From Clostridiales bacterium UBA1740 (lineage in GTDB: Bacteria > Bacillota > Clostridia > Oscillospirales > CAG-272), in contig DCHY01000023.1 in the NCBI GenBank assembly GCA_002315715.1, positions 1 through 29,400 of the forward strand: a DNA stretch of 29,400 nt. The letters are read 5' to 3'. The number at the start of each line of letters is the position of its first letter. Position 1 is the first letter of the stretch. Below, piece by piece: positions 1 to 8,941 of this stretch. The notes beneath the pieces are model-generated. The model searched no databases. It saw only the letters and a list, made by a program, of their open reading frames with translations, and was not told the origin of the DNA. The position numbers and the translations under genes are program-made.

Positions 1-756
1 CGCTGTGAAAACGGTCACTCCTACGACAGAGCCAAAGAAGGTTATTTTCACCTGTTGCTCGGCACCGGTGCCAAGGGGCACGGCGACAACAAAGAGATGG
101 TTTTTGCGCGTCGCCGCTTTCTCGACGGCGGCTATTATGCTCCGCTTTCAAAGGCATTGACCGAAGAAGTCAAAGCGCACCTGCCGACGGGCGGTGTCGT
201 TCTTGACGGCGGCGCCGGCGAGGGATACTACACCGATATTGTGGCGAATGCCGTCCTCGCCGAAAATCCGACGGCGCAAATCGCCGCTTTCGATATTTCC
301 AAAGACGCCGTGCGTGCGATGGCAAAGAAAAATCCCCACGTTGAATCTGCCGTTGCCGGCGTTTATCATATGCCTATTCAAACGGCAAGCGTCGACGTGG
401 CGCTCAATCTCTTTGCCCCGCTCGCCACGGAGGAACTTTTCCGCGTTCTCAAACCCGGCGGCGTTTTTATCATGGCAATTCCCGAGCGTGAACATCTGTA
501 CGGTCTCAAAGCCGCGGTCTACGACCACCCGTATTACAATGAAGTCAAAGACACGGCGCTTCCCGGTTTTACTCTCATCGGCAACCGTGAAATCAAAGAT
601 ACCGTCACCCTGAAAGACGACGCCATCCGCGACCTTTTTATGATGACCCCTTACGCCTACCGTACGAGCGAGGAGGGCAGAGCCCGCGTCGCCGCTCTGC
701 AAGTGCTTTCCACCCCGATTCATTTTCGCCTGCTTTCTTATAGGAGGGACGTATGA
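1..756 (+). CDS. rlmA: RlmA-family 23S rRNA (guanine-N1)-methyltransferase, 5'-truncated by window edge
   Basis: Probably methylates N1 of a guanine in 23S rRNA using S-adenosylmethionine. The frame is open from base 1, so the true start lies upstream. The first visible residues (RCENGHSYDRAKEGY) match the end of the zinc-ribbon N-terminus typical of RlmA proteins, followed by a GDNKEMV..RRRFLD..YYAPL block. The SAM-binding motif I is VVLDGGAGEGYY, in the middle of the fold, and a post-motif acidic residue (AAFDISK) follows. The late segment LFMMTPYAYR is also typical of the family. The stop overlaps the start of the next gene (ATGA), so the two are translationally coupled. The exact guanine (position 745 or 748 in the E. 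coli-numbered families) cannot be told from sequence alone. Confidence 0.85.
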   Translation, partial: RCENGHSYDRAKEGYFHLLLGTGAKGHGDNKEMVFARRRFLDGGYYAPLSKALTEEVKAHLPTGGVVLDGGAGEGYYTDIVANAVLAENPTAQIAAFDISKDAVRAMAKKNPHVESAVAGVYHMPIQTASVDVALNLFAPLATEELFRVLKPGGVFIMAIPEREHLYGLKAAVYDHPYYNEVKDTALPGFTLIGNREIKDTVTLKDDAIRDLFMMTPYAYRTSEEGRARVAALQVLSTPIHFRLLSYRRDV

Positions 757-1331
757 AAAACAACGCCAATACCAAGAGCCGTATCGTTTCGGCGGCTTGG
801 AAACTCTTTTATCAAAAAGGATACGAAGACACGACGATCGAAGACATCGTCGCCGAAAGTCAAACGTCCAAAGGGTCTTTCTATCATTATTTTGAAGGGA
901 AAGACGCGCTTCTCGGTTCTCTTTCCGTCCTCTTTGACGAAAAATACGAGGAACTCATGCCCGGCATCCCCGACGAGATGAACAGTTTTGATAAACTGAT
1001 GCTCTTGAATCACGAACTGTTCCATATGGTGGAAAACGAGGTGGCAATCGACCTTCTCGCCCGCATGTACTCTTCGCAGATTATCACAAAAGGCGATAAG
1101 CACCTGCTCGACCGCAACAGAACCTACTATAAACTCCTGCGAAAAATCGTCATCGAAGGACAGGAGCGCGGGGAAATCACAAAGGATGACTCCGTCAACG
1201 ACATCGTCAAAACCTACGCTCTTTGCGAGCGCGCACTCCTTTCGGATTTCTGTATGTGCAACGGCGAGTATTCGCTCACCGCCTACGCCGACAAAATGAT
1301 GCCGATGTTCCTTTCCTCCTACAAAAAGTGA
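753..1331 (+). CDS. TetR/AcrR-family transcriptional regulator
   Basis: A 192-residue one-domain-plus-ligand-pocket repressor. The N-terminal 60 residues form the TetR DNA-binding fold: a KSRIVSAAWKLFYQKGYEDT helix, then the helix-turn-helix TIEDIVAESQTSKGSFYHYF, which is a near-textbook match to the family. The C-terminal two thirds are helical and divergent, so the ligand cannot be named. It starts inside the stop of the methyltransferase gene with a strong GGAGG-type ribosome site about 6 bases upstream, and a terminator follows, so the two genes are one transcript. TetR proteins often regulate a neighbour; the downstream symporter is a possible target, but no shared operator was recognised. 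Confidence 0.9.
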   Translation: MKNNANTKSRIVSAAWKLFYQKGYEDTTIEDIVAESQTSKGSFYHYFEGKDALLGSLSVLFDEKYEELMPGIPDEMNSFDKLMLLNHELFHMVENEVAIDLLARMYSSQIITKGDKHLLDRNRTYYKLLRKIVIEGQERGEITKDDSVNDIVKTYALCERALLSDFCMCNGEYSLTAYADKMMPMFLSSYKK

Positions 1332-1385
1332 CGAAGAACGGAAATTCTAAAAAAATCCTAAAACAGTTCTTATTATCGTTCTACT

Positions 1386-1417
1386 AAAAAACGCCTTGAA
1401 AATCAAGGCGTTTTTCT
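1386..1417 (+). terminator. Rho-independent terminator after the TetR gene
   Basis: A perfect 9-bp stem (ACGCCTTGA, 1391-1399, pairing with 1403-1411), a 3-base AAA loop and a T-rich tail (1411-1417). An A-run precedes the stem, so it may also work in reverse, but no gene converges on it. Confidence 0.88.
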
Positions 1418-1465
1418 TTATTTGCGGAAAGATAGTACAGACTATATACTATTATGCATTCTCTA

Positions 1466-1494
1466 TTGACGAACGGAAAATAGTGTGCTACAAT
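1466..1494 (+). promoter_or_regulatory. Sigma-A type promoter for the symporter gene
   Basis: TTGACG (1466-1471), 17-bp spacer, TACAAT (1489-1494). The expected transcription start is about 1501, leaving a leader of roughly 20 bases with a CGAGG ribosome site (1511-1515) before the ATG. Confidence 0.75.
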
Positions 1495-1522
1495 AGCACC
1501 ATCAAAAGAACGAGGTATCATT

Positions 1523-3034
1523 ATGTTACTTGCATTTATTCTCTATTTCGTGTTGATTCTCGCTATCGGCATTTACTTCTTCTTGAAAACGAAGAACGGT
1601 GGCGATCGTGAGTATTTCCTTGGCGGCCGTTCCCTTGGTCCTTGGGTAACCGCCATGTCAGCGCAGGCATCGGATATGTCCGGATGGCTTCTTATGGGAT
1701 TCCCCGGCAGTATTCTTGCTTTCGGTATGGGCAAAGTATGGATCGGTATCGGTCTTGCCATCGGTACTATCGCCAACTGGATTTTGGTTGCGGCACGCCT
1801 ACGCCGTTTCTCGAGCGCATCGGATGACGCTATCACCCTTCCGCAGTACTTGACCAACCGTTTTGCCACCAAAAATCCCATTTTGAAAGTTATTTGCGCT
1901 GTCATCTTTTTGATTGCGTTCACCATCTACGTTGCATCCGCCTTCAACGCCGGCACTGCGGTATTCACTGCCGTTATCCCCGGTCTCAAAGGACATGAGC
2001 AACTTGCCATGGCAATTTTTGCCGCTTTGATTTTGGCTTACACCTTCCTCGGCGGTTACAAAGCCGTTTGTTGGACTGACTTCTTCCAGGGTCTCATGAT
2101 GCTTGGCGCGCTTTTGCTCGTTCCCATCGTTATGGCTTGCGGCAACTTCGATAGTACCTATGCCGGCGCATTTGCGGAAGGCATTAAACCTTTTGGTTCC
2201 AATCCTTTCACGGCAAGTTTCGGTGACATCGTCAGCGGTCTTGGCTGGGGACTCGGCTACTTCGGTATGCCTCACATCCTCGTCCGCTTCATGGGCATTA
2301 AAGATGCAAAAATGGTTAAGAAATCCGCGACTGTAGCCTGTACTTGGGTGGTTATCACCTTGGCTGCCGCTGCCGTCATCGCCATTCTCGGCAGAACCTT
2401 CATCCTTCACGACGGTTCTTCCTTGGCAGAGACTTTGCTTCCCACCGGCAGTCAGCAAAACGTCTTTATCGTTATCGTAAAAGCCCTCTTCCCGAAATTC
2501 ATTGCCGGTATTCTTCTTGCCGCTATCATCGCCGCTTCGATGAGTACTGCCGATTCACAACTTCTCGTGGCTTCCTCATCTTTTACGAGCGACCTTTATC
2601 AACCGCTTATTCGAAAGAACCAAGCGAGTGAAAAAGAAACCCTCTGGGTTGGCCGTATCGTCGTTGCCGTCGTGGCAGTCGTTGCCTTCTTTATCGCTTC
2701 CAGCGGTATCGGCAAAACCGATTCTTGGGCAAGCAACATTATGGCAATGGTGGAAAACGCATGGGGCCTCTTCGGTGCAGCGTTCGGTCCTGCCATCATT
2801 TTATCGCTCTTCTGGCGTCGATTCAACTATGCGGGTGCACTGGCAGGCATCATTTCGGGTGCCGTCGTTGACCTTGTATGGCTCTTCGCTCTTTCCGCCA
2901 AGACCGGCGTATACGAAATCGTACCCGGTTTCATCGTCGGTATGGCAGTTGCCGTCGCTGTCACTCTCTTCACCAAAACGGGTGACGAGGTGACCGCCAT
3001 TTACGACAAAGCCGTTTCGGCGGATGCAGAATAA
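1523..3034 (+). CDS. putP: Sodium/proline symporter (SSS family, PutP type)
   Basis: A 503-residue inner-membrane transporter of the sodium:solute symporter family, with about 13 hydrophobic segments from residue 1 to the end. Family signatures are clear: YFLGGRSLGPWVTAMSAQAS near residues 30-50 followed by DMSGWLLMGFPG, the conserved ALILAYTFLGGYKAVCWTD stretch in the middle, and the Na+-site helix with MSTADSQLLVASSSF and TSDLY around residues 340-360. Length and motifs fit PutP best, so proline is the likely substrate, but panthothenate or other SSS substrates cannot be excluded. It is a single-gene unit with its own promoter and terminator. The start is set by the CGAGG site 7 bases upstream. 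Confidence 0.88.
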   Translation: MLLAFILYFVLILAIGIYFFLKTKNGGDREYFLGGRSLGPWVTAMSAQASDMSGWLLMGFPGSILAFGMGKVWIGIGLAIGTIANWILVAARLRRFSSASDDAITLPQYLTNRFATKNPILKVICAVIFLIAFTIYVASAFNAGTAVFTAVIPGLKGHEQLAMAIFAALILAYTFLGGYKAVCWTDFFQGLMMLGALLLVPIVMACGNFDSTYAGAFAEGIKPFGSNPFTASFGDIVSGLGWGLGYFGMPHILVRFMGIKDAKMVKKSATVACTWVVITLAAAAVIAILGRTFILHDGSSLAETLLPTGSQQNVFIVIVKALFPKFIAGILLAAIIAASMSTADSQLLVASSSFTSDLYQPLIRKNQASEKETLWVGRIVVAVVAVVAFFIASSGIGKTDSWASNIMAMVENAWGLFGAAFGPAIILSLFWRRFNYAGALAGIISGAVVDLVWLFALSAKTGVYEIVPGFIVGMAVAVAVTLFTKTGDEVTAIYDKAVSADAE

Positions 3035-3044
3035 AAAACGACAC

Positions 3045-3080
3045 AAAAAGCAGTCGGCATTGACAACCGACTGCTTTTTT
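3045..3080 (+). terminator. Rho-independent terminator of the symporter gene
   Basis: Stem AAAAAGCAGTCGG (3045-3057) pairs with CCGACTGCTTTTT (3067-3079) across a 9-base loop, followed by more T residues. The loop and 3' arm overlap the -35 element and spacer of the next promoter. Confidence 0.88.
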
Positions 3081-3088
3081 TATATAAT
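3060..3088 (+). promoter_or_regulatory. Consensus promoter of the fumarase-malic enzyme operon, nested in a terminator
   Basis: An exact TTGACA (3060-3065), 17-bp spacer and TATAAT (3083-3088). The -35 box starts in the loop of the upstream terminator hairpin and the spacer contains its 3' arm and T-tract. A GAAAGAGG ribosome site (3107-3114) precedes the fumC start. Confidence 0.85.
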
Positions 3089-3121
3089 ATGGTGTGAAAA
3101 AATAACGAAAGAGGTCGGAAG

Positions 3122-4492
3122 ATGAAAACGCGTATCGAACACGATTCCATGGGCGAAATTGCGGTGCCTGCCGAGCATTATTGGGGCGCGCAAACGCAGC
3201 GGAGTTTTGAAAATTTCAAAATCGGAACCGAGAAAATGCCAAAAGAAATCCTGAGGGCATTTGCCGTTTTGAAAGTGTCTGCCGCCCGTGCCAATTTCGA
3301 ACTTTGCCCCGAAAAAATGACGGCGGAAAAACTGACGCTGATCGAAAAGGTGACAAAGGAAATCATGGACGGCGCCCTCGATGATGAATTCCCGCTTTCG
3401 GTATTCCAAACGGGGAGCGGCACGCAGACCAATATGAACGTCAACGAGGTGATTGCCGGACGTGCCAACGCCCTCGCCGGGGCGAAACTTCTCCATCCCA
3501 ACGACGACGTGAATATGTCACAGTCATCCAACGACACGTTCCCGACCGCCATGCACGTAGCGGCAGTCGAATCCATGCAAAAGACTCTCTTGCCGGCTTT
3601 GGACAACCTTATTCACACGCTTGACGGGTTGGAAAAGGCAAATCGCGACGTGCTCAAATGCGGAAGAACGCATCTTCAGGATGCCACCCCCATCACCTTC
3701 GGACAGGAAATCAGCGGTTGGAAGCATTCGCTTCTTTGCGACCGAGAAATGATTGAAAGCACCGTAAAACCCCTCTCAAACTTGGCTCTCGGCGGCACGG
3801 CGGTCGGAACGGGACTCAATGCGCCGAGGGGATTTGCCGCACTGTCGGCAGAAAAGATAGCAAAAGAAACGGGCATTCCTTTTTTCACCGCCGAAAACAA
3901 ATTCCACGCGTTGACTTCCAAGGACGAACTCGTTTTCGCACACGGAGCACTCAAGGCGCTGGCGGCGGACTTGATGAAAATCGCCAACGACGTGCGCTGG
4001 CTGTCGAGCGGACCGCGTCTCGGGCTCGGGGAAATTTCGATTCCCGAAAACGAGCCGGGCTCGTCCATCATGCCCGGCAAAGTCAATCCCACTCAGTGCG
4101 AGGCGGTGACGATGGTGGCGGTGCAGGTCATGGCAAACGATACGGCGGTATCCTTCTCCGCTTCACAGGGCAATTTCGAACTCAACGTCTATATGCCGGT
4201 CTGCATCTCGAATTTTCTTCAGTCGGTGCGCCTGCTTTCCGACGTGATGGTTTCTTTTGAGAAAAACTGTGTCCGCGGCATCACGCCGAACCGTGAAAAA
4301 ATGAAAGCCAACGTCGAAAACTCTTTGATGCTTGCTACGGCGCTTTCGCCCGTCATCGGTTACGAGAATACCGCCAAGACGGTACAGTACGCTTATCAAA
4401 ATAACATAACGCTGAAAGAAGCCGCACTGACGCTCGGCTTTTTGGACGGCGAAACATTTGATCGGCACTTTCATCCCGAGAAGATGGTTTAA
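3122..4492 (+). CDS. fumC: Class II fumarate hydratase
   Basis: Catalyses reversible hydration of fumarate to L-malate in the cytosol; iron-independent homotetrameric class. The 456-residue length is normal. Active-site regions are intact: VFQTGSGTQTNMNVNEV, SQSSNDTFPTAMH, GRTHLQDATP with H184, and the signature GSSIMPGKVNPTQCE beginning near residue 313, including the mobile-loop serine. It starts 8 bases after a GAAAGAGG site and is followed 12 bases later by a malic enzyme gene, so fumarate can be taken to malate and then pyruvate by products of one transcript, or in reverse during fermentative growth. Confidence 0.95.
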   Translation: MKTRIEHDSMGEIAVPAEHYWGAQTQRSFENFKIGTEKMPKEILRAFAVLKVSAARANFELCPEKMTAEKLTLIEKVTKEIMDGALDDEFPLSVFQTGSGTQTNMNVNEVIAGRANALAGAKLLHPNDDVNMSQSSNDTFPTAMHVAAVESMQKTLLPALDNLIHTLDGLEKANRDVLKCGRTHLQDATPITFGQEISGWKHSLLCDREMIESTVKPLSNLALGGTAVGTGLNAPRGFAALSAEKIAKETGIPFFTAENKFHALTSKDELVFAHGALKALAADLMKIANDVRWLSSGPRLGLGEISIPENEPGSSIMPGKVNPTQCEAVTMVAVQVMANDTAVSFSASQGNFELNVYMPVCISNFLQSVRLLSDVMVSFEKNCVRGITPNREKMKANVENSLMLATALSPVIGYENTAKTVQYAYQNNITLKEAALTLGFLDGETFDRHFHPEKMV

Positions 4493-4504
4493 TAAGGAGA
4501 CAGT

Positions 4505-5686
4505 ATGACGGATATTGCAAAAGAATCCCTGAAAAAACACGCCGAATGGGGCGGAAAAATCGAGGTCGTTCCCCGCGTCCCCGTCAAGTCGAGAGAGGAC
4601 TTGTCCTTAGCTTACACGCCGGGCGTGGCACAACCTTGCCTGGAAATTCAAAAAAATCCCGATTTATCCTATGAGTTGACAAGACGCAAAAACATGGTCG
4701 CCGTGATCACCGACGGTTCCGCCGTGTTGGGACTCGGCAATATCGGCGGACTTGCCGGTATGCCGGTGATGGAGGGAAAGTGCCTGCTTTTCAAAGAGTT
4801 TGCCGACGTGGACGCTTTTCCGCTTTGCATCAAGTCGCAGGACGTTGACGAAATCGTCAGAACCGTCTACCTTCTTTCCGACAGTTTCGGCGGCATCAAT
4901 CTCGAGGACATTGCCTCTCCCCGTTGCTTTGAGATCGAGCGCCGTTTGATAGAAACGTGCGACATCCCCGTCTTTCACGACGATCAGCACGGAACCGCCA
5001 TCGTAGTCGGCGCCGCCCTCATCAACGCCTTGAAAGTCGTCGGCAAGAACATCGAAAATATCAAAATCGCCATGAGCGGTGCCGGCGCCGCCGGTATCTC
5101 GATTGCCAAACATTTGATTCGCCTCGGCGCGACGCCCGGCAATATCGTCATGGTCAATATCAACGGTATTTTGTGGGACGGCGATCCTATGCTCAACGAG
5201 GCGGAGGCCGAGATGGCAAAGATCACCAACAAAGATAAAATCAAGGGAAAAATTGCCGAAGCGCTCGTCGGTGCCGATCTGTTTATCGGCGTATCGGCGC
5301 CCGGCGTCGTCAGCGAAGACATGATCAAAACCATGGCAAAGGACGCTATCGTCTTCCCGATGGCGAATCCCACCCCCGAGATTATGCCGGATGCGGCACT
5401 CCGTGCCGGTGCCGCCGTCGTCGGAACGGGACGGTCGGATTATCCGAACCAAATCAACAATCTTTTGGCATTTCCCGGTATTTTCCGAGGTGCGCTCGAT
5501 TGCCGCGCCAAACGAATCAACGAGGAGATGAAGGTGGCGACTTCACGCGCTTTGGCATCTTTGATTCCCGACGACGAATTGTCCAAGACCAACATCATTC
5601 CGTCGGCACTCAACAAAGACGTGGCAAAAGTCGTTGCCGCTGCCGTGATTGAAGCGGCACATAAAACCGGCGTGTCTCGTCTGTAA
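4505..5686 (+). CDS. Malic enzyme (oxaloacetate-decarboxylating malate dehydrogenase)
   Basis: Converts malate to pyruvate and CO2 with reduction of NAD(P)+. This is the short (393-residue) bacterial form without a phosphotransacetylase-like tail. The catalytic tyrosine lies in SLAYTPGVAQPC (Y37); EGKCLLFKEFADVDAFP carries the catalytic lysine region; acidic metal ligands lie in NLEDIASPRCFEIE and FHDDQHGTA; the dinucleotide fold begins at MSGAGAAGISIA. Cofactor preference is not decided from the sequence. A TAAGGAGA ribosome site precedes it and it is cotranscribed with fumC. Confidence 0.93.
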   Translation: MTDIAKESLKKHAEWGGKIEVVPRVPVKSREDLSLAYTPGVAQPCLEIQKNPDLSYELTRRKNMVAVITDGSAVLGLGNIGGLAGMPVMEGKCLLFKEFADVDAFPLCIKSQDVDEIVRTVYLLSDSFGGINLEDIASPRCFEIERRLIETCDIPVFHDDQHGTAIVVGAALINALKVVGKNIENIKIAMSGAGAAGISIAKHLIRLGATPGNIVMVNINGILWDGDPMLNEAEAEMAKITNKDKIKGKIAEALVGADLFIGVSAPGVVSEDMIKTMAKDAIVFPMANPTPEIMPDAALRAGAAVVGTGRSDYPNQINNLLAFPGIFRGALDCRAKRINEEMKVATSRALASLIPDDELSKTNIIPSALNKDVAKVVAAAVIEAAHKTGVSRL

Positions 5687-5699
5687 TTTTATCCATAAC

Positions 5700-5739
5700 A
5701 AAAACGGTGCTCTTAGACCAATTCGCCTAAAAGCACCGT
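5700..5739 (-). terminator. Terminator of the ABC-F gene in the convergent gap
   Basis: Inverted repeat 5704-5716 with 5727-5739. Read on the minus strand the stem is complete (one G-U pair) and is followed by TTTTT, so it ends the leftward ABC-F transcript. On the plus strand the same hairpin has a mismatch and only a poor T-tract, so it may stop the malic enzyme transcript weakly. Confidence 0.75.
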
Positions 5740-5750
5740 AATTTGTAAAC

Positions 5751-7673
5751 TTACATAGTCAAATCATATAATTCGAGCAGTTCTTCTTCGAGGACTGCTT
5801 TTTCTTTTTCGATTTCGGCTGCTCGCAGATAGTCGGAGGCGGCATCGCCGAAGAGTTCTTTGTCAAGTGCGTCGATTTTGGCTTCTATCTCGGGAATGCG
5901 TTCCTTGGCTTTCTCGATTTTTCGCTCACGGCTGCGACGCTCGGCGTTTTCGCGCTTTTGCTGTTCGTAGTCGATTTTACCGGCACTGACGGTTGCTTCG
6001 GGCTTTGCTTCGGCCTCCTTTTGTTTTTCGCGGATGGCGAGATACGTCGAAAAGGCTTCGTCTCCGTTTTCAATCGGATAATCGACACAGCCGTAGGGGT
6101 GACCGGGGGCAAGTTCGATGATTCGGCTCGCCAAGCGGTTGATAAAATACCGGTCGTGCGAAACCGCGACTACGGTCCCGTCAAACGCCGTCAGCGCCGT
6201 TTCGAGCGCCTCGCGCGAACCGATATCCAGGTGGTTGGTCGGCTCGTCCATGACGAGGAGATTAACCTTTTTGAGAATCAATTTGGCAAGCGTCAAACGC
6301 GCCCGTTCTCCGCCCGATAGGGTGGAAATCGGCTTGTCCATATCTTCGGCACCGAAGAGAAAAAGCGCCAGGGTGCAACGGAGTTCGAGGTCGGTTTTTT
6401 GCGGATACGCCGCGCGCATTTCGCCGAACACCGTTTCGTTTTCGGAGAGACCGCGGTTTTCCTGGTCATAGTACCCGATTTCGATATTATACCCAAGGGT
6501 GAGTTTTCCCGCGGTGGGGGCGAGCCTTCCGTTCAAGAGTTTCATGAGGGTGGATTTTCCCGATCCGTTGGGGCCGAGGAAAAGCACGCGTTCATCCTTT
6601 TGTACCGTAAAGGTCAAGCCGTCGATCAAGGGCTTTGTGCCGTAGGAAAAACCGAGATTTTTGGCGACGATGACGTCGCCGGCGCTTTCACCGAGGGAAG
6701 AGAAGGAAAGACGGATATCTTTCGGGGCGTTTTTGACCTTTTCGACAACGTCCATGCGCGCCAGTTGTTTTTCTTTGGCGCGGATGGTCACGAAATTGTG
6801 TTCGCGGTTGCAGCGGCGCTGAAATTCGATATTGGCACGGATTTTCGCAATCTCTTTTTGCTGTTCTTTGTATCGCTTTTCCTGCGAGGCACGCTCCATA
6901 TCCCGTTGCTCTTTGGACTGCGAGTAGTTGCCGTTAAAAAGGCGGGCCTGCTTAAATTCGATAAGCAAGGTCTTGTTTGTCACCCGGTCGAGAAAGAAAC
7001 GGTCGTGGGAAATGACGAGAACGGTCTTTTTATAACCGATTAGGTAGTTTTCAAGCCAGGTCAAAGCGTCGATATCAAGGTGGTTGGTCGGCTCGTCGAG
7101 CATCAGTACGTCCGGCTCCGTCAAGAGCAAACGCGCCAGCGACAGACGGGTATATTCTCCGCCCGACAGCGTTCCGATTTTTTGTTCGATGAGTGCCTCG
7201 GAAAAGCCGAGACGCAGCAAAGTCGAACGGCAACGCGCGCGGAATTCAAGACCGCCGCCGTCGTGATACTTGCGGTTTTCGTTGTCGAGCGCCGCCGAGA
7301 GGGAAGAGATTTCCGCGTGACGGTCGGTTGGCAAAGAGGATAGGCGCGCTTCGAGCGAGGAAATCTCCCTTTCCGCCTTCAAAAGTTCGGGAAAAGCGGT
7401 GTACGTGTATTCGAGCATTGATAGATTTTTCGGCAACGCCGAAAGGTCGGGATTCTGCTCGAGCATCCCGACTTTAAATCCTTTTTGCAAATACACGTTG
7501 CCGCGGTCGGGAGAATACGTCCCCGTCAACAGACGGAAAAGCGACGTTTTGCCCGCGCCGTTGACACCGATAATGCCGATTTTGTCCCCTTCGTTGGCGG
7601 CAAACGAAACGCCGTCCAAGACGCTGACGGTGCCGAACGAGAGGGATAAATCTTCGGTGGAAATGGAAATCAT
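5751..7673 (-). CDS. ABC-F family ATPase, two nucleotide-binding domains with C-terminal coiled coil
   Basis: A 640-residue soluble protein with two ABC ATPase domains and no membrane segments, the hallmark of ABC-F ribosome-associated factors. Domain 1: Walker A GVNGAGKT (36-43), signature LSGGEYTRLSLA, Walker B LMLDEPTNHLD. A charged linker follows, rich in K/R/E, the region that enters the ribosomal E site in this family. Domain 2: Walker A GPNGSGKS (about 360), signature LSGGERARLTLA, Walker B LVMDEPTNHLD. The final 100 residues are a highly charged helical region resembling the Uup/YdiF-type coiled coil. An antibiotic-resistance role is not indicated by the sequence; translation-factor function is more likely. 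It starts 7 bases after an AAGAGG site. Confidence 0.92.
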   Translation of the reverse strand: MISISTEDLSLSFGTVSVLDGVSFAANEGDKIGIIGVNGAGKTSLFRLLTGTYSPDRGNVYLQKGFKVGMLEQNPDLSALPKNLSMLEYTYTAFPELLKAEREISSLEARLSSLPTDRHAEISSLSAALDNENRKYHDGGGLEFRARCRSTLLRLGFSEALIEQKIGTLSGGEYTRLSLARLLLTEPDVLMLDEPTNHLDIDALTWLENYLIGYKKTVLVISHDRFFLDRVTNKTLLIEFKQARLFNGNYSQSKEQRDMERASQEKRYKEQQKEIAKIRANIEFQRRCNREHNFVTIRAKEKQLARMDVVEKVKNAPKDIRLSFSSLGESAGDVIVAKNLGFSYGTKPLIDGLTFTVQKDERVLFLGPNGSGKSTLMKLLNGRLAPTAGKLTLGYNIEIGYYDQENRGLSENETVFGEMRAAYPQKTDLELRCTLALFLFGAEDMDKPISTLSGGERARLTLAKLILKKVNLLVMDEPTNHLDIGSREALETALTAFDGTVVAVSHDRYFINRLASRIIELAPGHPYGCVDYPIENGDEAFSTYLAIREKQKEAEAKPEATVSAGKIDYEQQKRENAERRSRERKIEKAKERIPEIEAKIDALDKELFGDAASDYLRAAEIEKEKAVLEEELLELYDLTM

Positions 7674-7700
7674 ACTGCAACCTCTTTTGATAGTACCCTA

Positions 7701-7729
7701 ATCTTACCATAAAAAACGGGAAAAATCAA
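7701..7729 (-). promoter_or_regulatory. Promoter of the ABC-F gene (leftward)
   Basis: On the minus strand TTGATT (7729-7724), 17-bp spacer, TAAGAT (7706-7701) with an extended TGG just upstream of the -10. The predicted start of transcription is near 7694, about 20 bases before the ATG. Confidence 0.6.
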
Positions 7730-7752
7730 GCCGACTCTTCTCTATATATTCC

Positions 7753-7781
7753 TTGATTTTTACTTTCTGCTATGCTATAAT
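7753..7781 (+). promoter_or_regulatory. Promoter of the peptidase-mrnC-hisS cluster
   Basis: TTGATT (7753-7758), 17-bp spacer, TATAAT (7776-7781) with an extended -10 TGC (7773-7775). It is divergent from the ABC-F promoter, with the two -35 boxes only about 23 bases apart. Confidence 0.75.
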
Positions 7782-7812
7782 ATAAAAGGAAAAATAGGAA
7801 TAGAGGTGCCGT

Positions 7813-8928
7813 ATGGTTGCCACAAACGAATTATACGAAGAAATGCTCACCCTCTTGAAAACCCTCGTCGTCATCCCCTCGCCCTCCGGCTTTGAGGATG
7901 AAAGAGCGGCGTTTCTTTTGCCGCTTCTCAAGTCTTGGGGATTTGAGGAAGCCTATATCGACGAAGCGAAAAACGTCCTTTGGAAAATCGAAGGGGAGAC
8001 GGACAGAATCATTCTGTGCTCTGCGCATATCGACACCGTTTTTCCCGACCGTACGCCGCTTCCTTTGAAAGAAGACGAAGAAAATCTATACTGTCCCGGC
8101 ATCGGCGATGACGCCGGGTGCCTCGTTCCCATGCTGATTGCCTCGCGTGAACTCAAGAAAATCGGCATAAAACCGAAACACACGTTTCTCTTTGCCGCCA
8201 ATTCCTGCGAAGAAGGGCTCGGCAATCTCAAAGGAATCAAGAATATCTGCCAAACGTTCGGTGACAAAATCGACCGTGCGTATTCCTTTGACGGCGATAT
8301 CACCGAAATTTATAACGCCGCCGTCGGCTCTCACCGCTATCGCGTTGAAGTCAAAACGAAAGGCGGTCACTCCTACTCGAACTTCGGCAACACGAGCGCC
8401 ATCGACGTTCTCTCCGAGATGATTCAAAAAATCTACGCCTTGGAAGTCCCGCAAAAAGAAGGGGAAGTCACAACCTACAACGTCGGTACCGTCGAGGGCG
8501 GTACGTCGGTCAACGCCATAGCGCAAAGCGCCTCTATGCTCTGCGAGTATCGCTCGACGGACAAGGACGCCTTGGCGTATATGAAAGAGAAGTTTTTTGA
8601 CATTTTTGACGGCGCCGCCAAGCGCGCCGAGATAAAAATCGAACTCGTCGGCGACCGTCCCTGTGCCGATTGCCCGGATCCGAAGATGATGGCGCAAATG
8701 ACGAACAAAGCCCTCGAAATTCAGTCGAAATATGCGAAAGTCCCCGTCAAAACCTATCCCGGTTCTACCGATTGCAACTGTCCGTTGTCTCTCGGCATCC
8801 CTGCCATCGACGTCGGTTGCTACGTCGGCGCCGGTGCCCATACGCGGGAAGAGTGGCTGAAAAAAGAAAGCCTCAAAGACGCGTATGCCGTCATCACGGA
8901 AATGATCACTTGGGAAATGGAACGCTGA
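7813..8928 (+). CDS. M20-family metallopeptidase (tripeptide aminopeptidase-like)
   Basis: A 371-residue cytosolic zinc peptidase of the M20 clan. The dizinc site is readable: H72 and D74 in SAHIDTV, the bridging acidic residue in GIGDDAG (D99/D100), the E133-E134 pair in SCEEGLGN holding the general base, the acidic residue in SFDGD, and H343 in GAGAHTREEW. A dimerisation (lid) domain is inserted from about residue 180 to 280 beginning VGSHRYRVEVKTKGGHSYSN. The substrate is unknown: PepT-like peptides are the best guess, but carboxypeptidase or deacylase activities also occur in this clan. It heads a three-gene cluster, 13 bases before mrnC. Confidence 0.85.
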   Translation: MVATNELYEEMLTLLKTLVVIPSPSGFEDERAAFLLPLLKSWGFEEAYIDEAKNVLWKIEGETDRIILCSAHIDTVFPDRTPLPLKEDEENLYCPGIGDDAGCLVPMLIASRELKKIGIKPKHTFLFAANSCEEGLGNLKGIKNICQTFGDKIDRAYSFDGDITEIYNAAVGSHRYRVEVKTKGGHSYSNFGNTSAIDVLSEMIQKIYALEVPQKEGEVTTYNVGTVEGGTSVNAIAQSASMLCEYRSTDKDALAYMKEKFFDIFDGAAKRAEIKIELVGDRPCADCPDPKMMAQMTNKALEIQSKYAKVPVKTYPGSTDCNCPLSLGIPAIDVGCYVGAGAHTREEWLKKESLKDAYAVITEMITWEMER

Positions 8929-8941
8929 AAAGGAAAGAAAT

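Noticed and set aside
1396..1611. A 71-codon frame before putP
   Set aside because: It begins inside the TetR terminator, runs through the putP promoter and overlaps the putP start; no ribosome site.
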